The notes beneath the pieces were generated by a model that searched no databases, was not told the origin of the DNA, and was given only the letters and a program-made list of their open reading frames with translations. From an uncultured Eubacteriales bacterium (lineage in GTDB: Bacteria > Bacillota > Clostridia > Oscillospirales > Acutalibacteraceae), in the NCBI GenBank assembly GCA_910584745.1, contig CAJUDG010000015.1, positions 42,277 through 106,276 on the forward strand: a DNA stretch of 64,000 nt. The letters are read 5' to 3'. Position numbers and translations under genes: made by a program. Shown one piece after another: positions 8,825 to 15,050 of the stretch (position 1 is its first letter; each line of letters opens with the position of its first letter).

Positions 8825-8927
8825 ACATATGGGGAAAAAAGGCAAGTGGTATTTGTAAGATTTATTAAAAATTTTTGTTCATGACCCGGACTTATTAGTT
8901 ATGGTAAACGTCGAGCCCGCTCGAAAC

Positions 8928-10367
8928 TCAGTATTGCCGGCCCCAGTAGAGCATATGCTTTGCGGGCTTTCCGCAGCAGGCGCACACGTCGGAGATATGC
9001 TCCTCCTCAAAGGGTATGCACCGGCTCTTTACGCCGCCAGTCTCCTCCTTGAGCCTGTCCTCGCACTCGCTGTCCCCGCACCACATGGCCTTGATGAAGC
9101 CGGGCTTGTTCTTGGCGATGTCCAGGAACTCCTCATGATTATGGGCCACGAAGGTCTTCTGGTCGAAGTTCTCCTGGGCCTTGAAGAGCATACTGTCGTG
9201 GATAACGTCCAGGACGGCCGCGACCTTCTCCTCAAGGGTGTCAAGGTCCCGGGTGAACTTCTCCCCGGTGTCACGGCGCACGAACATGCACTGGCCCTGC
9301 TCGATGTCCCTGGGTCCTATCTCTATGCGCAGGGGCACCCCCTGCATCTCATACTGGGCGAACTTCCAGCCGGGGGAGTTGTCGCTGTCGTCCAGCTTTA
9401 CCCTGAACTTCTCGCTGAGCCTGTCCCTGAGCTCCGCAGCCTTCTCAAGGACCCCGGGCTTATGCTGGGCGATGGGCACTATCACCACCTGCACGGGCGC
9501 TATCCTGGGCGGCAGCACCAGGCCGTTATCGTCCCCATGGACCATGATAACAGCGCCAACCAGGCGTGTGCTCATGCCCCAGGAGGTCTGGAAGGGGGTG
9601 TGAAGCTGATTGTCCCTGCCGGTGAAGCTGATTCCGAAGGCCTTTGCGAAGCCGTCCCCGAAGAAGTGGGTGGTGCCGCCCTGCAGCGCCACGCCGTTGT
9701 GCATCATGGGCTCCAGGGTATAGGTGGCCTCGGCCCCGGCGAACTTCTCCTTCTCGGTCTTTTTGCCCACTACGGGGGGTATAGCTAAAGCGTCCCTATA
9801 GACCTCCTCGTATACTTTCAGCATTTTAAGGGTGAAATCCTCCGCCTCCTGGGCGGTCTCGTGCATGGTGTGGCCCTCCTGCCACAAAAACTCCATGCCC
9901 CGAAGGAAGGGCCGGGTGGTCTTCTCCCAGCGCACCACCGAGCACCACTGGTTATAGAGCTTCGGCAGGTCCCTGTAGGAGTGTATTTTCTTCTGATAGT
10001 GCTCGCAGAACAGCACCTCGCTGGTGGGCCGGATGTAGAGTTTTTCGGAAAGCTCCTCGCCGCCGCCCTGGGTGACCACCGCGCACTCGGGGGCGAAGCC
10101 GTCGATATGGTCCTTCTCCTTCTGCAAAAGCCCCTCGGGGATAAGCATGGGCATAGAGACGTTCTGAACCCCCAGCTTTTTAAAGCGCGTGTCCATCTCC
10201 CGCTGGATATTCTCCCAGATAGCGTAGCCATAGGGCTCGTACACGATGCAGCCCTTCACGCTGGAATAGTCCGCCAGCTCCGCCTTTCTGACCACGTCCG
10301 TGTACCACTGGGCGAAGTCCACTTCCATGGAGGTGATATCCTCCACCATCTTTTTCTGCTGTGCCAT
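8928..10367 (-). CDS. proS: prolyl-tRNA synthetase, short (archaeal/eukaryal-like) type
   Basis: This enzyme charges tRNA-Pro. The 479-residue length, the start VEDITSMEVDFAQWYTDVV and the class II motifs (motif 2 FLRGMEFLWQEGHTMHET; motif 3 RLVGAVIMVHGDDNGLVLPP) mark the ProS type 3 form without the editing insertion. The C-terminal zinc-like region CGDSECEDRLKEETGGVKSRC and CACCGKPAKHMLYWGRQY is complete, ending in the typical Tyr. Its own promoter is visible at 10401-10429. No T-box (no AGGGTGG-type sequence) is seen in its leader. Confidence 0.96.
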   Translation of the reverse strand: MAQQKKMVEDITSMEVDFAQWYTDVVRKAELADYSSVKGCIVYEPYGYAIWENIQREMDTRFKKLGVQNVSMPMLIPEGLLQKEKDHIDGFAPECAVVTQGGGEELSEKLYIRPTSEVLFCEHYQKKIHSYRDLPKLYNQWCSVVRWEKTTRPFLRGMEFLWQEGHTMHETAQEAEDFTLKMLKVYEEVYRDALAIPPVVGKKTEKEKFAGAEATYTLEPMMHNGVALQGGTTHFFGDGFAKAFGISFTGRDNQLHTPFQTSWGMSTRLVGAVIMVHGDDNGLVLPPRIAPVQVVIVPIAQHKPGVLEKAAELRDRLSEKFRVKLDDSDNSPGWKFAQYEMQGVPLRIEIGPRDIEQGQCMFVRRDTGEKFTRDLDTLEEKVAAVLDVIHDSMLFKAQENFDQKTFVAHNHEEFLDIAKNKPGFIKAMWCGDSECEDRLKEETGGVKSRCIPFEEEHISDVCACCGKPAKHMLYWGRQY

Positions 10368-10400
10368 TTTGAACCGTCCTCTCTTTTTCGCTTTGGAACT

Positions 10401-10429
10401 ATTATAGCGGTAAACTCCGGGATTTGCAA
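10401..10429 (-). promoter_or_regulatory. predicted promoter of proS
   Basis: On the minus strand there is TTGCAA, a 17-base spacer and TATAAT, giving a leader of about 25-30 bases before the proS ATG. It lies downstream of the small-RNA terminator, so proS does not depend on the small RNA's transcription. Confidence 0.7.
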
Positions 10430-10440
10430 GAAAAACAAGA

Positions 10441-10520
10441 AAAAAACAGCTCCCTGAAGTCAGGGAGCGCCCAAAAGCATGTTAGCCGTCCGGCTGGCAC
10501 CCGAACGCATAACTAACTGT
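10441..10520 (-). ncRNA. predicted small RNA, candidate type I antitoxin
   Basis: A minus-strand transcription unit of about 80 bases is bounded by a near-consensus promoter (10527-10555) and an intrinsic terminator (stem GCTCCCTGA/TCAGGGAGC at 10449-10468 followed by TGTTTTTTT). Its body carries the complement of 10477-10507. That segment is a near copy (26 of 31 identical) of 10840-10870, at the stop codon and 3' hairpin of the hydrophobic ORF on the plus strand. The RNA could therefore pair with that mRNA over 29 of 31 positions, counting G-U pairs. It contains no plausible coding frame. Antitoxin function is inferred. Confidence 0.6.
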
Positions 10521-10526
10521 ACATTA

Positions 10527-10555
10527 AATATAACATACTTTAGCCGGTATGTCAA
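10527..10555 (-). promoter_or_regulatory. promoter of the predicted small RNA
   Basis: On the minus strand there is TTGACA (10555-10550), a 17-base spacer and TATATT (10532-10527). It is back-to-back with the plus-strand promoter at 10598-10626. Confidence 0.75.
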
Positions 10556-10597
10556 GCCTGCCGGGTATTTTTTCTATAGAGAGCGGAGCATATTATG

Positions 10598-10626
10598 TTG
10601 ACAACCATCGAAAGCGGTAGTAAAAT
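10598..10626 (+). promoter_or_regulatory. promoter of the small hydrophobic ORF
   Basis: TTGACA (10598-10603), a 17-base spacer and TAAAAT (10621-10626) predict a transcript starting near 10633 with a leader of about 130 bases before the ATG at 10765. That is far longer than other leaders in this window and rich in inverted repeats. Confidence 0.75.
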
Positions 10627-10764
10627 AAGAACAGCCCTCGTTATCCGGGGGCTTACATAAGGACACTGTCCGCGTAAATAGACGATAAAGGCGGTTAGCC
10701 ATTCTTCTTCCCGAAGGGGGGTGGTTCATTTCCCGGAGTATATTACGAAGGGAGGTGGCGCGCT

Positions 10765-10848
10765 ATGAGACACCAGATACTACGTTATGTAGTTTGTATA
10801 CTGATTGCACTGGTGGCAGTCATATGCCTGGCTCAGAAAGCGTGTTAG
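10765..10848 (+). CDS. 27-residue hydrophobic peptide, candidate type I toxin
   Basis: A short ORF follows one of the strongest ribosome sites in the window (GAAGGGAGG ending 8 bases before the ATG). The peptide has a basic start (MRHQILRY), one uninterrupted membrane-length stretch (VVCILIALVAVICLA) and a short QKAC tail, the architecture of type I toxin peptides. The stop codon TAG lies inside the 5' arm of the hairpin at 10845-10876. Its own promoter, long structured leader and a divergent RNA with matching antisense sequence support a toxin-antitoxin reading. No family name is assigned; I do not recognise the peptide itself. Confidence 0.6.
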   Translation: MRHQILRYVVCILIALVAVICLAQKAC

Positions 10849-10876
10849 CCGTCCGGTGTGCGCCCGAACGGCTAAC
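10845..10876 (+). other. 3' hairpin overlapping the toxin stop codon (segment duplicated at 10477-10507)
   Basis: GTTAGCCGT at the left and ACGGCTAAC at the right form a perfect 9-bp outer stem, with CCGG/CCGA-type inner pairing. The left arm and loop are repeated at 10477-10507. GGCTAAC recurs at 10900-10906 and GTTAGCC at 10694-10700, so alternative pairings within one mRNA are possible. Confidence 0.7.
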
Positions 10877-10951
10877 ATATCCAATTTGTTAACCCAAAAG
10901 GCTAACCGCCGGTAGTCGCCGAAAGCGCGGGCAGTTTCCTTTTCTGTGCTT

Positions 10952-10980
10952 ATTATACCCCGTATGGGCCAAAATGTCAA
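10952..10980 (-). promoter_or_regulatory. perfect-consensus antisense promoter facing the small ORF
   Basis: On the minus strand TTGACA (10980-10975), a 17-base spacer and TATAAT (10957-10952) match consensus at every position. Transcription would begin near 10945 and run antisense across the hairpin and the small ORF. No gene on this strand is available to it before the small RNA, and I find no clear terminator between them. Confidence 0.65.
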
Positions 10981-10991
10981 GCGGTAAAACC

Positions 10992-11024
10992 ACATAAAAC
11001 AATAGCCCGGACAACCGTCCAGGC
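10992..11024 (-). terminator. terminator of acpP
   Basis: On the minus strand GCCTGGAC/GTCCGGGC (one G-T pair) with loop GGTT is followed by TATTGTTTTA, 26 bases past the acpP stop. Confidence 0.75.
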
Positions 11025-11049
11025 ATTTTTGAGTAAGGGAAAAGTAAGG

Positions 11050-11283
11050 TCAATCCTGAGAGTGGCTCTCGATGTACTCCACCAGGGCGCCGACGGTCTT
11101 GATGTTCTCGACCTCCTCGTCGGGGATCTCCACCTCGAAGTCGTCCTCGATGGTCATCAGCAGGTCCACGACATCCAGGGAGTCCGCGCCCAGGTCGTCC
11201 TCCAACAGGGTCTCGGCGGTTATTTCGCTCTCCTCTACGCTGAACTGCTCACTGAGTATGGCCTTGATTTTTTCCAGTACCAT
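11050..11283 (-). CDS. acpP: acyl carrier protein
   Basis: This 77-residue acidic four-helix carrier serves fatty-acid synthesis. The phosphopantetheine site is Ser35 in GADSLDVVDL, and the preceding ETLLEDDLG and following IPDEEVENIKTVGALVEYI are standard. GGAGG lies 8 bases before the ATG. It is monocistronic here, with its own promoter (11409-11437) and terminator, and not next to other fab genes. Confidence 0.97.
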   Translation of the reverse strand: MVLEKIKAILSEQFSVEESEITAETLLEDDLGADSLDVVDLLMTIEDDFEVEIPDEEVENIKTVGALVEYIESHSQD

Positions 11284-11408
11284 TTTGCTGCCTCCTATAA
11301 TTTTTGTCTTGAGTGTCCCAATAAAAGGGGTTTCCCCGATGCCGGGGTAGACAGACCGGCCGGGGTGTGGTATAATCTCTCTCGGACGGTAAGTCTCTCG
11401 TCCCTATC

Positions 11409-11437
11409 ATTGTATTAACTGAGACGGGCTTTGTCAA
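11409..11437 (-). promoter_or_regulatory. promoter of acpP
   Basis: On the minus strand TTGACA, a 17-base spacer and TACAAT give a leader of about 120 bases. The leader includes a GGGGAAACCCC dyad near 11325-11340. No known fatty-acid regulator site is recognised. Confidence 0.7.
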
Positions 11438-11490
11438 CTATGAATTTGAAAAAATTTCGCAGAAATGCCTAAAAAAGGAGAGGTTTTCCC

Positions 11491-12372
11491 ATGAAGACCC
11501 AGAAAGCGGCGGTTATCGGGCACCCGATAGGCCACACCATGTCCCCGTTTATCCAGGAAAGGCTCTTTGAGCTGTCGGGCATACCCATGGAGTATCGGGT
11601 CATGGACGTGCCGGAGCTTGCCGCCGCCCTGCCGGAGCTTCGCGAGCTTGACTGTTTCAACATCACCATTCCCCATAAGACCGGCATTATACCATACCTC
11701 TCGGATATGTGCGAGAGCGCCAGGCTCTGCGGCTCGGTGAATACGGTGAAGGTAATTGACGGCAGGCTCTGCGGCTACACCACCGACGGGGCGGGGGCGG
11801 CGGTGTCCCTTGCGATACACGGCCTTGACTTTCACAGGCGGGTGCTTATCCTTGGCAACGGCGGCGCGGCCCGGGCCATAGCCTTCCAGGCGGCGGTGAA
11901 CCGGCCGGACTTTGATATCAGCATAGCCCACCGGGAGGGCTCATACGATAAGGCCATGGCCCTGGCGGGAGAGCTGGCTGACTTTGCACGGTCCAGGGGG
12001 GACAAGAAATTCCGCGTGACCGTCATGAGCTATAGGGAGCTGGAGGACGACAGGGACAGTAAGTACGGCCTCATTGTGAACACCACCAGCGTGGGCATGT
12101 ACCCGAATGTAAACGCCTGCCCGGTGAGCGGAAAAGTCGTGGAGCGCTGCGAGGCGGTGTTCGACGCGGTGTTCAATCCCGGGGAGACGGAGCTTATAAA
12201 GCTTGCAAAGAGCCTTGGCAAGAAGACCGTGCCGGGGATGGGTATGCTGGTCTGTCAGGCGGCGTATTCCCACAAGATATGGTATGATACTGAGTTCAAG
12301 AATGAAGATATATTACAGCTCATAGCCGACGCCCAGAGGGAGCTTGCCGTAAGGTTCGGAGGGGGAGTGTGA
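11491..12372 (+). CDS. aroE: shikimate dehydrogenase
   Basis: AroE reduces 3-dehydroshikimate with NADPH in the chorismate pathway. The 293-residue protein has the substrate motif VIGHPIGHTMSPFIQ (S-x-S-type variant with M-S), the catalytic Lys in FNITIPHKTGI, the nucleotide loop LILGNGGAARAIAFQAA and the C-terminal PGMGMLVCQAAYSHKIW (GxxMLxxQ). GGAGAGG precedes the ATG. The stop overlaps the region of the next start, aroK, indicating coupling. Confidence 0.95.
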   Translation: MKTQKAAVIGHPIGHTMSPFIQERLFELSGIPMEYRVMDVPELAAALPELRELDCFNITIPHKTGIIPYLSDMCESARLCGSVNTVKVIDGRLCGYTTDGAGAAVSLAIHGLDFHRRVLILGNGGAARAIAFQAAVNRPDFDISIAHREGSYDKAMALAGELADFARSRGDKKFRVTVMSYRELEDDRDSKYGLIVNTTSVGMYPNVNACPVSGKVVERCEAVFDAVFNPGETELIKLAKSLGKKTVPGMGMLVCQAAYSHKIWYDTEFKNEDILQLIADAQRELAVRFGGGV

Positions 12373-12380
12373 GGGGGAGC

Positions 12381-12917
12381 ATGAATAAGGGGAACATAAT
12401 TCTCTGCGGCTTCATGGGCTGCGGCAAGACCAGTGTGGGCCGCAGGGCCGCTGAATTCACGGGCCGGGAGCTCTGCGACCTGGACAGGTATATCGAGGAG
12501 CGGGCGGGCATGACCGTCAGCGAGATATTCAGCCGGTACGGCGAGGAGGGCTTTCGCAGGCTTGAGCGGCAGGCCGCCCGGGAGGTGGCCGGGACCCCGG
12601 GGCTGATAATCGCCAGCGGCGGCGGCACGGTGCTAAGCCCAGCCAATGTAGAGGCCTTTCACAGCGCCGGCGGGGTGATAGTGTTCCTGGACGCGCCTTT
12701 AGCGGCCCTTCAGGAGCGGCTTAAGAACGATAAGCGCAGGCCTCTTCTACAGGTGCCGGACAGGCGCAGGGTCATAAGCGAGCTCTATGAGAAGCGCATA
12801 CCCCTCTATCGGGCGGCGGCGGACGTGACCATAGACGCGGGGGCCCCGCCGGTGACGGTGGCAAGGCGGGTCGCCAGATTAGAAAAAAACCTTGACAATA
12901 CAAGAGATATGCGCTAA
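12381..12917 (+). CDS. aroK: shikimate kinase
   Basis: This enzyme phosphorylates shikimate with ATP. The P-loop is GFMGCGKTSVG near residue 10, followed by the shikimate-binding DLDRYIEERAGMTVSEIF and FRRLE, then ASGGGTVLS. I prefer ATG 12381, which gives the family's usual N-terminus (NKGNIILCGF). A GTG at 12369 also has a good ribosome site and would add four residues. The 3' end overlaps the promoter of the aroF leader (12892-12920), so the coding region doubles as promoter. Confidence 0.92.
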   Translation: MNKGNIILCGFMGCGKTSVGRRAAEFTGRELCDLDRYIEERAGMTVSEIFSRYGEEGFRRLERQAAREVAGTPGLIIASGGGTVLSPANVEAFHSAGGVIVFLDAPLAALQERLKNDKRRPLLQVPDRRRVISELYEKRIPLYRAAADVTIDAGAPPVTVARRVARLEKNLDNTRDMR

Positions 12918-12920
12918 AAT
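12892..12920 (+). promoter_or_regulatory. promoter of the aroF leader and operon, inside the end of aroK
   Basis: TTGACA (12892-12897), a 17-base spacer and TAAAAT (12915-12920) predict a start near 12927, about 26 bases before the leader-peptide ATG. Confidence 0.75.
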
Positions 12921-12952
12921 ATCAAAAGACCAAGATATAGGAGCAAAGCCCT

Positions 12953-13057
12953 ATGATACTCTCATACGCGAAACGATTTTACTACTTTTTCAGCCTGCGA
13001 TTTACCGCGCGGGCTTTTTCCGCGTGGAGATATACATACGGCTGCGCTGCCTCTTGA
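12953..13057 (+). CDS. aromatic-rich leader peptide of the aroF attenuator
   Basis: This 34-codon ORF has AGGAG 9 bases upstream of its ATG. Eleven of its 34 residues are aromatic: five Phe, five Tyr and one Trp, including the run FYYFF at residues 9-13, then F17, F22, W25, Y27 and Y29. It ends just before a set of hairpins that finish in an intrinsic terminator upstream of the DAHP synthase gene. That is the architecture of a ribosome-mediated attenuator sensing charged tRNA-Phe/Tyr. The peptide itself should have no function. I am fairly sure of the reading because composition, position and terminator agree. Confidence 0.8.
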   Translation: MILSYAKRFYYFFSLRFTARAFSAWRYTYGCAAS

Positions 13058-13058
13058 C

Positions 13059-13157
13059 GCCCGCGAAAGCGGCGGGAGAGGATAAGGTTTTACGCGGGGG
13101 TCCCCGCTGTGCGGAGCCGGACAGTTCCTTTCGGGAACTGGGGCTCCTTTTTCTTTT
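13059..13157 (+). promoter_or_regulatory. attenuator of the aroF-tyrA-aroB operon
   Basis: The leader peptide is followed by hairpins CCCGC/GCGGCGGG (about 13060-13075) and GCGGGG/CCCCGC (13094-13107). Last comes a terminator: stem arms 13113-13128 and 13133-13147, built from GGAGCC/GGCTCC and CAGTTCC/GGAACTG, with TTTTTCTTTT at 13148-13157. Stalling at the aromatic codons would favour alternative folds and read-through into aroF. The exact antiterminator pairing is not established. Confidence 0.75.
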
Positions 13158-13187
13158 GCAAAATTTACATGAAGGGAAGTAAAAACC

Positions 13188-14201
13188 ATGATCATCGTAC
13201 TGAAAGCAAACCAGCCCCAGGAGAAGGTGCAGAGCTTTATAGAGAAGCTGACCGGCTCATACGACGTGCAGGTGAACACCTGGGTGGGCACCCACAGCAC
13301 CGTGCTGGGCCTGCTGGGTGACACCACTGCTGTGGATGAGGAGTATATCGCCGCACAGGATGTTGTGGACAGCGTGCGCCGGGTCCAGGAGCCCTATAAG
13401 AAGGCCAACCGCAAGTTCCACCCCGAGGACACCGTCATAACCCTTCCCGGCGGGCAGAGGATAGGCGGCGGCTCCCTAAGCCTTATCGCAGGGCCCTGCT
13501 CGGTGGAGAGCGAGGAGCAGATATGCGGTGTGGCCGAGAGCGTGAAGAAATCCGGCGCGGCATTCCTGCGGGGAGGGGCCTTCAAGCCCCGCACCTCCCC
13601 CTACGCCTTCCAGGGCATGAAGGCCGAGGGCCTGGAGCTCTTGTCGAAAGCCAAGGCGAGGACCGGCCTGCCCATCGTCACGGAGATAATGAGCGCCGAG
13701 CACCTGCCCCTATTCGACGATGTTGACATAATCCAGGTGGGGGCCCGGAACATGCAGAACTTCGAGCTTTTAAAGCGCCTGGGCAGACTCGATAAGCCCA
13801 TACTTTTAAAGCGCGGCCTTGCCAACACCATCGAGGAGCTTCTGATGAGCGCCGAGTACATCATGGCCGAGGGCAACCAGCGGGTGATACTCTGCGAGCG
13901 GGGCATACGCACCTATGAGACCATGACCCGCAACACCCTGGACATATCGGCGGTGCCGGTGATAAAGCGGCTGTCCCATCTGCCGGTTATCGTGGACCCC
14001 AGCCACGCCAGCGGGATAAACTGGCTCATAGAGCCCCTGGCAATAGCCGCTGCCGCAGTGGGCGCTGACGGCCTGATAATAGAGGTGCACAACGACCCCA
14101 GCCACGCCCTCTGCGACGGAGCCCAGTCCATCACCCCCGCCCAGTTCGACGCTCTTGCCCGGAAGGTCAACACTGTCTTTAAAACGGTACACTCGTTATG
14201 A
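13188..14201 (+). CDS. aroF: 3-deoxy-7-phosphoheptulonate synthase (DAHP synthase, type I beta)
   Basis: This enzyme condenses PEP and erythrose 4-phosphate, the committed step to aromatic amino acids. The 337 residues have an N-terminal ferredoxin-like regulatory domain of about 70 residues (IIVLKANQPQEKVQSFIEKL). The KDSA/DAHPS barrel follows: IAGPCSVESEEQI, FLRGGAFKPRTSPYAFQG, TEIMSAEHLPLF, VGARNMQNFELL, CERGIRTYE, and VDPSHASG with its metal-ligand region. The attenuator upstream indicates control by aromatic amino acid supply. It overlaps tyrA by 4 bases. Confidence 0.95.
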   Translation: MIIVLKANQPQEKVQSFIEKLTGSYDVQVNTWVGTHSTVLGLLGDTTAVDEEYIAAQDVVDSVRRVQEPYKKANRKFHPEDTVITLPGGQRIGGGSLSLIAGPCSVESEEQICGVAESVKKSGAAFLRGGAFKPRTSPYAFQGMKAEGLELLSKAKARTGLPIVTEIMSAEHLPLFDDVDIIQVGARNMQNFELLKRLGRLDKPILLKRGLANTIEELLMSAEYIMAEGNQRVILCERGIRTYETMTRNTLDISAVPVIKRLSHLPVIVDPSHASGINWLIEPLAIAAAAVGADGLIIEVHNDPSHALCDGAQSITPAQFDALARKVNTVFKTVHSL

Positions 14202-15034
14202 AAGCGATGAAGATAGTCATAGTGGGTCTGGGGATAATAGGCGGCTCTATAGCAAAGGCCCTGAAGCAGAACACCCCCCATCAGGTGCTGGGCATGGACA
14301 CCAATGAGGATTCCCTTCTGGACGCCCTCTCCTGCGGGGCCATAGACGGCAAGGCGGGTATAGAGGACCTTAAAAGCGCGGATATGGTGTACCTTTGCGT
14401 ATACCCCGGCGCGGCCCTGGACTTCGCCCGGGAGCACGGGCCGAAGCTTCGGGAGGGCTGTGTGCTGACGGACACCTGCGGCATAAAGGCGGCGGTCTGC
14501 GCGGGCATGGAGGAGCTTAAAGGCACGGGCAGCTACGTCTTCGTGGCGGGCCATCCAATGGCCGGGAAGGAGCGCAGCGGCTTTGCCGCCAGCGACCCCA
14601 GCATATTCGTGGGTGCCTCCTACATCATCGTGCCCGGGGACGCGCCGGGCTGGGCCGTGGAGCTGGTGGAGGAGCAGGCCGCAAGCATGGGCTTTGGCAG
14701 GATAGTGCGCACGGACCCAAAGCACCACGACCAGATGATAGCCTTCACCTCCCAGGTGCCCCACGCCCTGGCCTGCGCCTATGTGCTGAGCCCCCGCTGC
14801 CCGGAGCATAAGGGCTTCTCGGCGGGGAGCTATAGGGACGTTTCGAGAGTGGCGAACATAAACGACGAGCTCTGGAGCAGGCTGTTCCTGGACAACAGAG
14901 AGGCCCTCACTGAGGAGCTGGACGAGCTTATGGGGAACCTTAAGGCCATAAGGGACGCGGTGGGCAGGGGGGACGAAAAGGGACTTCGTGAGCTCCTTAA
15001 ACGTGCCGGGGACATCAAGCGGCAGGCAGGCTGA
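14198..15034 (+). CDS. tyrA: prephenate dehydrogenase
   Basis: TyrA oxidatively decarboxylates prephenate to 4-hydroxyphenylpyruvate for tyrosine synthesis. The 278-residue protein opens with the NAD-binding IVIVGLGIIGGSIAKAL and contains the active-site His region FVAGHPMAGKERSGF, then HHDQMIAFTSQVPHALACAYV. It has no fused chorismate mutase and no C-terminal ACT domain, the short form. Translation is coupled to aroF (ATGA overlap), and aroB follows after 16 bases. Confidence 0.93.
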   Translation: MKAMKIVIVGLGIIGGSIAKALKQNTPHQVLGMDTNEDSLLDALSCGAIDGKAGIEDLKSADMVYLCVYPGAALDFAREHGPKLREGCVLTDTCGIKAAVCAGMEELKGTGSYVFVAGHPMAGKERSGFAASDPSIFVGASYIIVPGDAPGWAVELVEEQAASMGFGRIVRTDPKHHDQMIAFTSQVPHALACAYVLSPRCPEHKGFSAGSYRDVSRVANINDELWSRLFLDNREALTEELDELMGNLKAIRDAVGRGDEKGLRELLKRAGDIKRQAG

Positions 15035-15050
15035 GAGAGGAGAAAACAGT

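Noticed and set aside
10441..10555. Reading the minus-strand transcript as a T-box or attenuator leader of proS
   Set aside because: No T-box sequence is present, and proS has its own consensus-like promoter downstream of the terminator.
10780..10995. 71-codon minus-strand ORF opposite the small hydrophobic ORF
   Set aside because: It has no ribosome site, overlaps a perfect promoter and hairpins on its own strand, and is explained as the antisense of the toxin region.
12892..13182. 96-codon ORF running from aroK's end through the attenuator
   Set aside because: It overlaps the promoter, leader peptide and terminator in another frame, and has no ribosome site.
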